Notes: generated by a model not told the origin, from the letters alone. Shown: positions 23,317 to 31,605, counted from the stretch's first letter. The stretch: 38,075 bases of DNA from an uncultured Thiomonas sp. (GCA_937927695.1 CALBRU010000051.1:1-38075); one strand, 5' to 3'. Translations and numbers: made by a program.

Positions 23317-24036
23317 TTATTTGGCGGATGGGTCCAGATGCGCAATGGCCTCGTCGTCCTGGAGGGACGAGGGTTCATTTCTGTTGCGCGAGCCGCGGCC
23401 GAGATCGACTCCGAGTTGTTTGATCTTGCGATAGAGGTGCGTGCGTTCGAGCCCGGTTTTTTCGGCCACGCGGGTCATGCTGCCGTTTTCGCGTGTGAGG
23501 TGAAATTCGAAATAGGCGCGTTCGAATTCATCGCGCGCCTCGCGCAAGGGGCGGTCGAGCAGAAAGGCGCGTTCTGCGGGCAGGGCCACGGGTTGTGGTG
23601 CCTGCACGGCGTTGACACCGGATATGACCGCGAGCGGTGAAGCGGGGTTGACGCCGCTGGCGCTGCGGGCCACAGGTTTGGTGAGCGCTTGCGAGACGGA
23701 TTGCAGGAGCTTCTGCAGGGCAATGGGCTTTTCGAGAAAGGCCATGGCGCCAATGCGGGTGGCTTCTACTGCGTGGTCGATGGTGCCGTGACCGGACATC
23801 ATGATGACCGGCATGGTGAGCTGTCCGCTGCTGGACCATTCTTTGAGCAGGGTGACGCCGTCGGTATCGGGCATCCAGATGTCGAGCAGCACGAGGTCGG
23901 GCCGGGCCTGGGCGCGCAGCTGCCGGGCCTGCGCGGCGTTTTCGGCCAGCGATACGGTGTGCCCTTCGTCATTGAGAATTTCCGAGAGCAACTCCCGAAT
24001 TCCCATCTCATCGTCAACTACCAAAATACTTGCCAT
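23317..24036 (-). CDS. NtrX-like response regulator lacking the AAA+ domain
   Basis: This 239-residue regulator is the partner of the NtrY-like kinase encoded upstream. The receiver domain (about residues 1-125) has the acidic pocket VVDDE, phosphoacceptor Asp52 in LLDIWMPD, the switch residue in MMSGHG and Lys in FLEKPI. A Pro/Ala linker follows. The C-terminus is a Fis-type helix-turn-helix (SMTRVAEKTGLERTHLYRKIKQLGVDL). Classical NtrX is about 450 residues with a central sigma-54 ATPase domain; that domain is entirely missing here. It starts 12 bases after ntrY, so they are cotranscribed. Without the ATPase domain it cannot activate sigma-54 promoters in the usual way. Confidence 0.88.
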   Translation of the reverse strand: MASILVVDDEMGIRELLSEILNDEGHTVSLAENAAQARQLRAQARPDLVLLDIWMPDTDGVTLLKEWSSSGQLTMPVIMMSGHGTIDHAVEATRIGAMAFLEKPIALQKLLQSVSQALTKPVARSASGVNPASPLAVISGVNAVQAPQPVALPAERAFLLDRPLREARDEFERAYFEFHLTRENGSMTRVAEKTGLERTHLYRKIKQLGVDLGRGSRNRNEPSSLQDDEAIAHLDPSAK

Positions 24037-24048
24037 ACCGACTCACTC

Positions 24049-26352
24049 TCATGCTTGCCGCTGGGGCGCATCCACAGAATGTTGTTGCGCCAGCCCAGGG
24101 AATATAAGGGAAACGCGTGCGCCGCAAACCGATCCCTCTGACTGCAGGTTCTGAATCTCGATGCGAGCGTGGTGTTCCTCAGCGATTTTTTTCACCACGG
24201 CCAGACCCAGACCCGTGCCACGCGGCTTGCTGGTGACATAGGGCTCGAAGGCGCGGTTGAGGATTTTGTCGCTGAATCCGGGGCCGTTGTCGCTCACGCT
24301 CAGACGCACGCGCAGGGCGGCGCCAGACGGCGTCGGCAGGGCCTCGGTGCGGATGCGCACCTTGCGCTCGGGCTGTGCGGCGACCGCATCAATGGCGTTT
24401 TGCAGCAGGTTGTGAATGACCTGCCGCAGTTGAGTGGCGTTGCCGAGAATGTGGGGCAGATCGGCAGCCAGGTCGGCCCGTACCTGCGGCTGTTCTTCGG
24501 GGCTGGCGCCATCGTGCGCAGGCAGGCTGGTGTAAAGGTTGAGCACGTCTTGGATGAGTGCGTTGAGGTTCATGGCCACGGGTTTGCCGGCTGGCAGACG
24601 CGCGTAGTCGCGGAAGTCGTTGACCATGTGCTGCATGGCCTGAACCTGGTTGACGATCGTGGTGGTGCTGCGCTGGAGCATGTCGCGATCGGCGCCTTCG
24701 AGTTTGGCGGCCAGCTTCATCTGCAGGCGCTCGGCCGAGAGCTGGATGGGCGTGAGCGGGTTCTTGATTTCGTGCGCCAGTCGCCTGGCTACTTCGGCCC
24801 AGGCGATCGAGCGCTGTGCGGAGATGACCTCGGAGATGTCGTCGAACACAACGACCGATGCGGGCTGTCCGGGCAAGGCCAGCCGTGCGCCCCGGGCCAG
24901 CAAGGTGATGGTGGCGTCGCTGCCCGGCAGCGGGTACTCGATCTGCTGCAGCCAGTGCGGGCTGGGTCCGGCATCCTCTTGTTCGTCGAGCGAAGTAAAG
25001 GCGTCGGCGATGGTCTGCGCCAGGGCCTGCAGGCTGGGGTGCTGGTTCAGCGGCTGGCCGAGCAGGCCTTGCAGTGGCGCGCGCAGCAGCCGGGTGGCGC
25101 TGGGGTTGGCCAGGGCTAGCCGCTGATCGCTGCCCAGGACCAGCACGCCCGTGCTGAGGTTGTCGAGCACGCTTTGCAGATAAGCGCGCGAGGCTTCGAG
25201 CGCGTCGTGATTGAACTGCACCTGCGCCCGGGCTTCGGCGAGCTGGTTGGTCATGGCATTGAACGAGCGCACCAGCACGCCAAGTTCGTCATTGCGCTGG
25301 AAGTTGGGCTTCTGCCGCAGGTCCCCTTCGGCCACGGCCTTCATGCCGTCGGCCAGCAGCAGCAGCGGCTTGGCCAACTGGTTGCCCAGCACCACAGCCA
25401 GCAGCACCGCCAGGAACACGGCAAGGAACAGCGTGAGCGTGAGGGTGGAGATGTACATGCGCTTCAGGCCCTCACGGCCCAGGGCGCGCTCCTGATATTC
25501 GCCATACGCGCGCTGCACTTCGAGGGCGCTGCTGGAGATGGCTTGCGGCACGTTCTGGATGAGTTGCAGATAGCGCCCATGCCCGGGCAGGACGAAATTG
25601 CGCGTGGGTAGGCTGATCACCACCCGTAGCTTCAGCGTCTGTGGGGCCTGACTGGCGCCGTCATCGCCGCCTTCGATGTCTGCAATGGAGCCCATGGTGC
25701 GCAGTTGCCGCATGCTGTTCGGGCCGGGCAGATCGGGCACCAGCGAGAACGGGTTTCCGCCCGCGGTGACGAGCACCGTGCCATTGCCATCGAATACGGT
25801 GATCTGTTGCAGCCCGAGTTGCTGCCGAAGCTGCTCCATCGAGAGTGGAGACAGCAGGGTCGGGTCATCGGCGATCTGTACCGACAGGTTGCGGGCCTTG
25901 GACTGCAGATCGTTCTGCAGCACATTGAGCGTGGTACGCCCCAGGTTCAGGCCCGCACTGAGCGCGCCTTCCACCTTGACGTCGAACCAGGTCTCGATAC
26001 TGCGGGCGACGAATTGGTAAGACACGGTGTAGATCACCACCCCGGGCAGCACGCCGACCAAGGCGAACACCGCGGCGAGTTTGAACAGCAGACGGCTGCC
26101 GAAGCGCCGCTTGTGCAGGCGCCAGCCCAGCCGCAGGCCGAGCGCCAGCACAACCAGCAGCAACACCCCCGCCACGACAAAATTGATCCAGTACAGCCAG
26201 GCAAAGAACGGGCTGGGCTGCCCCGTGTTGTCGGTTGATACCGCCAGCAGAAAAACCAGGAACACCGCCAGCGGCAGCCCCAGCGCCAGCGCCATGCGCG
26301 TGGCCCAGCGCGAGGTGCGACTGTCCCAGGCATTGCTGCTCGGCCGGGTCAT
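24049..26352 (-). CDS. ntrY: NtrY-like membrane sensor histidine kinase
   Basis: This kinase of about 767 residues has N-terminal membrane helices and a periplasmic or extracytoplasmic sensor region. A HAMP domain follows (LAKPLLLLADGMKAVAEGDL), then a PAS-like segment (LSTGVLVLGSDQRLALANPSATRLL). The H-box is WAEVARRLAHEIKNPLTPIQ, and the ATPase motifs are NLLQNAIDA, DNGPGFS and GTGLGLAVV. This order matches NtrY, the sensor of the NtrY-NtrX pair linked to nitrogen or redox status. The ATG overlaps the stop of the DUF4390 gene. The signal sensed is not evident from the sequence. Confidence 0.9.
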   Translation of the reverse strand: MTRPSSNAWDSRTSRWATRMALALGLPLAVFLVFLLAVSTDNTGQPSPFFAWLYWINFVVAGVLLLVVLALGLRLGWRLHKRRFGSRLLFKLAAVFALVGVLPGVVIYTVSYQFVARSIETWFDVKVEGALSAGLNLGRTTLNVLQNDLQSKARNLSVQIADDPTLLSPLSMEQLRQQLGLQQITVFDGNGTVLVTAGGNPFSLVPDLPGPNSMRQLRTMGSIADIEGGDDGASQAPQTLKLRVVISLPTRNFVLPGHGRYLQLIQNVPQAISSSALEVQRAYGEYQERALGREGLKRMYISTLTLTLFLAVFLAVLLAVVLGNQLAKPLLLLADGMKAVAEGDLRQKPNFQRNDELGVLVRSFNAMTNQLAEARAQVQFNHDALEASRAYLQSVLDNLSTGVLVLGSDQRLALANPSATRLLRAPLQGLLGQPLNQHPSLQALAQTIADAFTSLDEQEDAGPSPHWLQQIEYPLPGSDATITLLARGARLALPGQPASVVVFDDISEVISAQRSIAWAEVARRLAHEIKNPLTPIQLSAERLQMKLAAKLEGADRDMLQRSTTTIVNQVQAMQHMVNDFRDYARLPAGKPVAMNLNALIQDVLNLYTSLPAHDGASPEEQPQVRADLAADLPHILGNATQLRQVIHNLLQNAIDAVAAQPERKVRIRTEALPTPSGAALRVRLSVSDNGPGFSDKILNRAFEPYVTSKPRGTGLGLAVVKKIAEEHHARIEIQNLQSEGSVCGARVSLIFPGLAQQHSVDAPQRQA

Positions 26353-26939
26353 GGCGTCCACACGAAGGGTTGAGGCGGGAAGGTCGCTTCGATTTTCCAG
26401 TCGGACTGAGAAGAGACATTGAGCTGGAACGGCCGCGGCAACTGCGAAAGATCGAGCTTGAACCGCGCATCGAGTTGGTAGGTCTGACCGGCCGCGAGCT
26501 GCGAGGGCTCGGCCACGCGCAGATGCCGGGTGCGCTGCACTACGCCCAGCGCTTCGTCGAGACTGTCATAGTTCTGCTGCAGGCCGCCTACCGAGACCCG
26601 GTAGCGCTGCAGCAGCGGCTGATAAGCTAAACGCACTTCGCGCCGTGCCTGAGCAATATCCTCGCTGAACCAGTACCAACGCGGGCGCACCACCGTGATC
26701 ACGGTCTCGAAATAAAGCGCAATGCCGCGATGAAGCACGTCTTCGAGGCTGCGCGGCAAGGCGAACACGGCGGCCGTGGTGACAAACAAGCCCTCCGGGC
26801 TCATGGTCAGCATGAGCGGTTCGGTATCGACCGTGGTGGCCTGGGCTCGCGAGATCAGGCTGACACCTGCGACCAGCGCCAAGCCGTTACGCAGCAGCTT
26901 GCGGCGCATGGGGTCGGGGGAGGTGGGGCGGGTTTTCAC
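26349..26939 (-). CDS. DUF4390 domain-containing exported protein
   Basis: This protein of up to 196 residues has an N-terminal signal-like segment (KLLRNGLALVAGVSLISRAQA). The mature part includes SPEGLFVTTAAVFALPRSLEDVLHRGIALYFETVITVVRPRWYWF, characteristic of DUF4390, and ends QSDWKIEATFPPQPFVW. This family regularly sits between rsmB and ntrY in Burkholderiales, as here, and probably acts in the periplasm with the kinase. The first start is GTG26939, which overlaps the rsmB stop (GTGA); ATG26909 would give a cleaner signal peptide. Its function is not known. Confidence 0.83.
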   Translation of the reverse strand: MKTRPTSPDPMRRKLLRNGLALVAGVSLISRAQATTVDTEPLMLTMSPEGLFVTTAAVFALPRSLEDVLHRGIALYFETVITVVRPRWYWFSEDIAQARREVRLAYQPLLQRYRVSVGGLQQNYDSLDEALGVVQRTRHLRVAEPSQLAAGQTYQLDARFKLDLSQLPRPFQLNVSSQSDWKIEATFPPQPFVWTP

Positions 26940-28309
26940 GATACTTTGGTGAACAGGGCGTAGAAGAACCCGTCTTGCGAATGGCGCGCAACGCCAGGGT
27001 CATCCCCGGTCTGATCGGGCGCGGGTTCCTGCGGCAACAACTGCCCCGGCGCGGGCGATGCTATCGCATCGGCATGGCGGGTGAGGAAGGCCCGGGCCTG
27101 CTCCACACCTTCCTGCGGGAACACCGAACAGGTGACATACAGTAATTTGCCGCCAGGCCGCAGCAGCGGCCAAAGCGCGTCGAGCAGCGCGGTTTGCGTG
27201 GCGGCGAGCGCGGGAATGTCGGCGGCGCGGCGCAGCCAGCGGATGTCGGGATGACGGCGGGCGATGCCCGAGGCGCTGCAGGGCGCGTCGAGCAAAATGC
27301 GGTCGAAGGGCTGTTCGTTCCACCAAGCGGCTGGATGGGCGGCATCGGCTGCGAGGGTGCGTGCCTGTAGGCCGAGGCGGTCTAGGGTGTCTTCCACCCG
27401 ACGCAAACGCTGAGCGTCTTTGTCGAGGGCGAGCAGGTCGCAATCGCAGCGCTCGAGCAGATGCGCGGTCTTGCCACCCGGCGCGGCGCAGGCGTCGAGC
27501 ACGCGCTGGCCCGGCTGGACGTCGAGCAAGGCGGCGGCGTATTGCGCTGCGGCGTCTTGCACGCTCACCCAGCCGCGCTCGAAACCGGGCAGGCGCTCAA
27601 CCGCCACCGCCTGTTTCAGAATGAGCGCTTGGTTGAGCAGGGGGTCGTCTGGCGCCGTGCACGGCAGTCCGCACGCAGTGAGCGCGGCCTGATAGTCGGT
27701 GCGCGACTGAAGACGGCGGTTCACCCGCAGCGTCATGGCAGGCTGTCGCTGCGCGACTTCGAGCACGCTCTGCCAGTCGGTGGGATAGGCCGACTGCAGG
27801 GCCTGCACCCACCAGTGCGGATGATTCCATCTCGCCTCCGGAGTGCTCATTCGCACCGCCTCGATATCGGCTGTCCGGCTCACAAAGCGCCGCAGCAAGG
27901 CGTTGGCAAACCCTTGGGCGTGGCTTAGCGAAGGCGTGCGCTTGCATGCTTCGACGGCCTGATTGACCACGGTATGCGCGGCGTAGTGCGCGGGGGCATC
28001 CGGCAAGAGCAGCGCCAGCGTGGTCTGCAAGACATCGCGCAGCAGGGGCGGGTGGATCGGTTTGGGCTGCAGATCGGCCAGCAAGGCCCGCGCCGTGCCG
28101 AGATGGCGCAAGACGGCAAAGCTCAGCGCCTGCGCTGCGCCGCGTTGGCTGGCATCCCACCTGCCGCGCGTTGCGGCCTGGGGCAAGGCGGTGGAAAGTG
28201 AAGCGCCCGCCTGCACTGCGCCGATCAATTGCGCGCAGGCGATCAGATCGCGCCACAAGGGGCGCTGGGCGGACGGGGCGGTGGGCTGGGAAGGGGAGGT
28301 CACCGGCAC
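26936..28309 (-). CDS. rsmB: 16S rRNA (cytosine-967 C5) methyltransferase
   Basis: RsmB methylates C967 of 16S rRNA using S-adenosylmethionine. The protein has about 457 residues with an N-terminal NusB-like RNA-binding domain (VVNQAVEACKRTPSLSHAQGFANALLRRF). A Rossmann methyltransferase domain follows: VLDACAAPGGKTAHLLE, DAPCSASGIARRHPDI and the catalytic cysteine in TCSVFPQEG. The order and length match E. coli RsmB (429 residues). GTG28309 is the likely start, with GTG28303 as an alternative. It leads the rsmB-DUF4390-ntrY-ntrX transcription unit. Confidence 0.94.
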   Translation of the reverse strand: MPVTSPSQPTAPSAQRPLWRDLIACAQLIGAVQAGASLSTALPQAATRGRWDASQRGAAQALSFAVLRHLGTARALLADLQPKPIHPPLLRDVLQTTLALLLPDAPAHYAAHTVVNQAVEACKRTPSLSHAQGFANALLRRFVSRTADIEAVRMSTPEARWNHPHWWVQALQSAYPTDWQSVLEVAQRQPAMTLRVNRRLQSRTDYQAALTACGLPCTAPDDPLLNQALILKQAVAVERLPGFERGWVSVQDAAAQYAAALLDVQPGQRVLDACAAPGGKTAHLLERCDCDLLALDKDAQRLRRVEDTLDRLGLQARTLAADAAHPAAWWNEQPFDRILLDAPCSASGIARRHPDIRWLRRAADIPALAATQTALLDALWPLLRPGGKLLYVTCSVFPQEGVEQARAFLTRHADAIASPAPGQLLPQEPAPDQTGDDPGVARHSQDGFFYALFTKVS

Positions 28310-28357
28310 ATTATCGGTGCAGCCTCCCGCTGGATGAGCCGTTTGAACGGTGAGGGC

Positions 28358-28822
28358 TCAGGGGCAGATGTAGGCGTAGCCCTCACGGTATTGCAGATTA
28401 GCGGCCTCGGCCACGCCAGAAGGCACGATGGTGGCATCGAGCAGCACGCGGTCTTTGGGGATTTTGCGCGCGGTCAGGGTGTTGTTGCAGACGCGGAACG
28501 ACACGCCTTGCGCCGCCAGGCCGCCGACCAAGCCGGAAAAGTCGGCGCCCTTTCCATCTTCTGCGCCGCTCAGCATGAAGTCGATGCCCGCGCCGTTTCC
28601 GACGACCACGATTTTCGCCGTGGGGTCTGCGGCCAGATGGTTGCGTACATTGCCCAGGCAGCGCGAGCCTTGTGCGTCGCCCTGCGTGACGTGATAGACG
28701 ACTTTCACGGGCCCTTCCTTGTCTGCGCGTCCTTGCGCGCGCGCGGTGGTGCTGACCATGAGTGCCGCGGCGCCAACAGTTGCCGCAGCCAGTGCCTTGC
28801 GGCGATTGGGGGTGTTCTCCAT
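28358..28822 (-). CDS. Exported DsrE-family protein (downstream of fccB)
   Basis: This 154-residue protein has a signal peptide with a basic RRK start (residues 7-9) and a cleavable end near ARAQG. The mature part is a DsrE/TusD-like domain: VKVVYHVTQGDAQGSRC, a central IVVVGNGAGIDFML, and VCNNTLTARKI. Cys112 in CNNTL is shared with the paralogue at 30801-31268 and is the best candidate for a persulfide-carrying residue. Cys55 and Cys153 are unique to this copy. DsrE proteins usually handle sulfane sulfur in the cytoplasm, so export is notable. It is separated from fccB by a terminator and may have its own promoter. Confidence 0.82.
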   Translation of the reverse strand: MENTPNRRKALAAATVGAAALMVSTTARAQGRADKEGPVKVVYHVTQGDAQGSRCLGNVRNHLAADPTAKIVVVGNGAGIDFMLSGAEDGKGADFSGLVGGLAAQGVSFRVCNNTLTARKIPKDRVLLDATIVPSGVAEAANLQYREGYAYICP

Positions 28823-28881
28823 TTGTCTCCTCCTTGGGATGGTGGTCGCGTTGCGCTCTTATGGCGTTGCCGCGAAAAGAA

Positions 28882-28904
28882 AGGGCCGACTACAGACCGG
28901 CCCT
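28882..28904 (-). terminator. Intrinsic terminator after fccB
   Basis: On the - strand AGGGCCG pairs with CGGCCCT around a nine-base loop and is followed by TTCTTTTCG. It lies between the fccB stop and the downstream DsrE gene, so fccAB transcription probably ends here. Confidence 0.65.
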
Positions 28905-28975
28905 GACATGATGCCTGCGAACCACGCACCGCACAATCCGGGCAAAACCAGACCCTGCGGCGCGTGGGTGTGTGA

Positions 28976-30268
28976 TCAGGACAAGGTGTCGCGCCAGATA
29001 TTGGTGGCCCACGCCTCGGCGTAGTGCGACTCGACGTCGGACAGCCCTGCCGAGATGCCGCCTGAACCGGGAACGGTGAGATAGGTCTTTTCCTTCTCGT
29101 TGTACTGGTGCACCGTGGCGACGTGAATCGCCTTGTCGAAGCTCACCATGCTGTAGCAGGTGTTCATCACCACCGGATGGTTGTTGACCGGCTGGTCGTA
29201 AAGCATGGACACAATAGCCGCAGCGGCGACCTTGGCGTGCTGGTTGGCCATGTGGCCCGACTTGGGCATCAGCGGCGAAATCTGGATGGAGTCGCCCAGC
29301 ACGTGGATGTCTTTGTGCACCGACGATTCGAAGGTTTTGTAGTCCACCGCGCACCAGCGGCCGTTCATGTTGGCCATCCCGGCCCGCTGGGCGATGACTC
29401 CAGCGCGCTGCTGCGGGATGACGTTGAGCACGTCGGCCTTGACCGGGTTGTCCACTTCGAACTCGACTTCCATCGTTTGCGCGTTCACCCCCACCACGTT
29501 GCGGTCGGGCACGTACTCCACCATGCCCGCGTACATCTCGGCCCAGGCTTTTTTGAACAACGGCTCTTTCGATTGCACTTTGTCGTTGGCGTCGAAAATG
29601 ATGACCTTGGACTTGGGCTTGTGCTTTTTGAAGTAGGCGGCCACCAGCGTGGCGCGCTCGTAAGGGCCGGGAGGGCAGCGGTAGGGGGCCTTGGGCACCG
29701 AGATGGCGAACACCCCGCCGTCCGGCATGGACTCGATCTGCTGGCGCAGCGCCACGGTTTCCGGGCCTGCCTTCATGGAAATGAGCAGTTTGCCCGCTTC
29801 ATTCGCAGCTTTCAGGCCCTTGACCGTATCAAACATCAGATCGATGCCGGGCGAGACCACGAGCTTGTCGTACTTCAGCGTATCGCCGTTGGCAAGCTTG
29901 ACGGTGTGCGCGGCCGGGTCGATGCGCTCCACCGTGCTCTTGACCCATTTCACGCCGTGGCGGTCGCGCAGCGCGTCGTAGGAGGTGGTGATGTCCTGCA
30001 TCGACTTGGCGCCTGCGATGACCAAATTGGAAACGGGGCAGGAGATGAAGGCATCGCCCGGATCGACGACCGTCACCTCGATGGCGTTACCCGACCAGTC
30101 ACGGATGTATTTGGCCGCAGTCGAGCCGCCGTAACCGGCGCCGACAATGACGACCTTGCCTTTGCCCGCGGCGCTGCGGGTGGTGCTGGCGCAGCCCGAC
30201 AGCGCGGGTGCGAGACCGATGGCGCCCACAGTGGCGGCGCCTGCCAGGAATTTGCGACGTGATTGCAT
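28976..30268 (-). CDS. fccB: Flavocytochrome c sulfide dehydrogenase, flavoprotein subunit
   Basis: FccB oxidises sulfide at FAD and passes electrons to the cytochrome FccA in the periplasm. The protein has about 430 residues. The N-terminus has a twin-arginine motif (SRRKFLAGA), and the export region ends LSGC, which also reads as a lipobox at Cys26. The FAD-binding fold starts VVIVGAGYGGSTAAKYI. Redox cysteines are Cys77 in ISCPVSN and Cys371 in NTCYSM; the C-terminal FCSD domain is present. ATG30268 is the start. It is 13 bases after fccA. Sulfide:quinone reductase is less likely because of the export signal and the paired cytochrome. Confidence 0.9.
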   Translation of the reverse strand: MQSRRKFLAGAATVGAIGLAPALSGCASTTRSAAGKGKVVIVGAGYGGSTAAKYIRDWSGNAIEVTVVDPGDAFISCPVSNLVIAGAKSMQDITTSYDALRDRHGVKWVKSTVERIDPAAHTVKLANGDTLKYDKLVVSPGIDLMFDTVKGLKAANEAGKLLISMKAGPETVALRQQIESMPDGGVFAISVPKAPYRCPPGPYERATLVAAYFKKHKPKSKVIIFDANDKVQSKEPLFKKAWAEMYAGMVEYVPDRNVVGVNAQTMEVEFEVDNPVKADVLNVIPQQRAGVIAQRAGMANMNGRWCAVDYKTFESSVHKDIHVLGDSIQISPLMPKSGHMANQHAKVAAAAIVSMLYDQPVNNHPVVMNTCYSMVSFDKAIHVATVHQYNEKEKTYLTVPGSGGISAGLSDVESHYAEAWATNIWRDTLS

Positions 30269-30281
30269 GGCGTGTGCGTCC

Positions 30282-30584
30282 TTACTGTTTTTGCTGCGAG
30301 AAATAGGTGGCGATGACAGCGATCTGCTCATCGGTGTAGCCCTTGGCGATCTGCGGCATGATGGTGCCGGTGCGTTTGCCCGTCTTGTATTCCGCCATGG
30401 TCTCCACGATCGACGCCGAGGTGCGCCCGGCCAGCGAGGGAATGGCTGCGGTGGACACGCCATGCGGCCCGTGACAGTTGAAGCAGGTGGCGGCCAGCGA
30501 CTGGCCCGGCGTGACCAGATCGGCCGCTTGCACCGCGCCCGTGGCGCAGAGCAGGGACGTCGTCAACAACAGTTTGCGCAACAT
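30282..30584 (-). CDS. fccA: Monoheme cytochrome c subunit of flavocytochrome c
   Basis: This protein of about 100 residues has a signal peptide ending near VQAAD and one class I heme site, CFNCH at residues 34-38. The probable distal ligand is the methionine in TIMPQIAKGY. It is the electron acceptor of FccB. Many purple bacteria have a diheme FccA; this is the small single-heme form. AAGGAGG lies just upstream of ATG30584. A CRP-like palindrome and a hairpin occupy the 200 bases upstream. Adjacency to fccB makes the assignment firm even though the sequence alone would read as a generic c553-like cytochrome. Confidence 0.86.
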   Translation of the reverse strand: MLRKLLLTTSLLCATGAVQAADLVTPGQSLAATCFNCHGPHGVSTAAIPSLAGRTSASIVETMAEYKTGKRTGTIMPQIAKGYTDEQIAVIATYFSQQKQ

Positions 30585-30749
30585 TCGATGCCTCCTTGAT
30601 GAGAGATATAGCGGCAGACCGAAAGACATCAAAAATCTTTGATCTGACGCAAAAGGTATCGAAATGTAGCAAATAGATACATTCGGGTGAACCAGCAGGG
30701 ATCCGCAGCGCTTGAGCGCTGTCAAACCTGGGCAGAGGATGGGGCCTGC

Positions 30750-30769
30750 TGTGTGATCCGGGTCACACA
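30750..30769. promoter_or_regulatory. CRP/FNR-like palindrome upstream of fccA
   Basis: TGTGTGA and TCACACA are perfect inverted halves separated by six bases. They contain the CRP consensus TGTGA-N6-TCACA. Outside, CCTGC and GCAGG extend the symmetry. It lies about 165 bases upstream of the fccA start. A CRP/FNR-family regulator is the natural candidate, but which one cannot be told. The distance is long for class II activation. Confidence 0.5.
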
Positions 30770-30770
30770 A

Positions 30771-30788
30771 GGCAGGCGCTAGCCTGCC
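30771..30788 (-). terminator. Hairpin downstream of the first DsrE gene
   Basis: GGCAGGC and GCCTGCC pair perfectly around GCTA. It lies 12 bases after the stop of the DsrE gene at 30801-31268 on the - strand. The tail is only moderately T-rich, so termination may be partial and allow read-through into fccA. Confidence 0.45.
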
Positions 30789-30800
30789 GGTGAGGCTGCC

Positions 30801-31268
30801 TCAGGGCTTGATGTAATACCAGCCTTCAGACTGCAACTTGACCAGCTCATAAACCCCGGCTGGCACCACCGTGGCTTCGAGTACCAGTTCGCTTTGCGGA
30901 ATCTTGAGAAAGGTCAGGGTGTTGTTGCAGGCCTTGAACTGCACGCCCTGATTGGCCAAATCGCCAATCATTCCGGAGAACAGCGCGCCTTGCGGCGTTT
31001 TGGCGCCGTTGAGCAGAAAGTGAATGGCCTTGCCATAGCCCACCACGATGAACTGCATCTTGGGGTCTAGTTCCAGCACGTTCTGGATATTGATCAGCCC
31101 CTCATAGGCCTGCTCCAGGCTGTCGCTGATTTGAAACGCCACTTTCCACGGTTCGCTGGAAATCTGCTTCGCAGGAACCGGCCCTTGCGTTTGCGCCTGC
31201 GCAAGCTGGGCGCCGCCCAGGCCAATGAGGCCTGCGCCGAGCAGTCTGATGCGGTCGCGTGGATTCAT
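30801..31268 (-). CDS. Exported DsrE-family protein (upstream of fccA)
   Basis: This 155-residue paralogue of the protein at 28358-28822 has a signal peptide ending near QLAQAQT. The mature domain shows WKVAFQISDSLEQAYEGLIN, MQFIVVGYGKAIHFLL, and the shared ACNNTLTFLKIP. Cys114 in CNNTL is its only cysteine, which makes it the obvious sulfur-binding candidate. It starts 22 bases after a small membrane protein gene, with GGAG before ATG31268, and precedes fccA by about 216 bases. I infer a role in binding or delivering sulfane sulfur formed by FccAB in the periplasm. This has not been shown by the sequence. Confidence 0.82.
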   Translation of the reverse strand: MNPRDRIRLLGAGLIGLGGAQLAQAQTQGPVPAKQISSEPWKVAFQISDSLEQAYEGLINIQNVLELDPKMQFIVVGYGKAIHFLLNGAKTPQGALFSGMIGDLANQGVQFKACNNTLTFLKIPQSELVLEATVVPAGVYELVKLQSEGWYYIKP

Positions 31269-31290
31269 GGAGATCTCCTCGATATTTGGG

Positions 31291-31590
31291 TCAGGCCGAC
31301 GTGTGCGGATGGGTGCGCCGCGTGTGCAGATGATGCAGGCTCCAGCGCTGACGCTCAGCCAGCCAGCGGTACAGCCAATATCCCACCAGGGTGACGAACA
31401 CCAGCGCCAGGGTGTTGAAAAACACCGCTCCGGGCAGGATGGCCAGCAGCTCGAAGCCATTGAAGTCGCGCCATTTCACAACGGCGGTGAGCAAGGCGCT
31501 GAGCACGCCGAAACCGGCGCCAATGGCGGCATTGATGCGCAGCAGGGTCGGCAGGGTGAGGACGGCGGTTTCGATCTGGGGGGAAGTCAT
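31291..31590 (-). CDS. Small two-helix membrane protein
   Basis: This 99-residue protein has two hydrophobic stretches, about residues 20-38 (AAIGAGFGVLSALLTAVV) and 48-72 (LLAILPGAVFFNTLALVFVTLVGYW). The C-terminus is His- and Arg-rich (WSLHHLHTRRTHPHTSA), which could bind metal or simply face the cytoplasm. There is no recognised domain. It lies 15 bases after proA and 22 before the DsrE gene, so it is probably cotranscribed with both. Association with the sulfur locus is by position only. Confidence 0.7.
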   Translation of the reverse strand: MTSPQIETAVLTLPTLLRINAAIGAGFGVLSALLTAVVKWRDFNGFELLAILPGAVFFNTLALVFVTLVGYWLYRWLAERQRWSLHHLHTRRTHPHTSA

Positions 31591-31605
31591 GTGTGAGGAA
31601 AAAAA

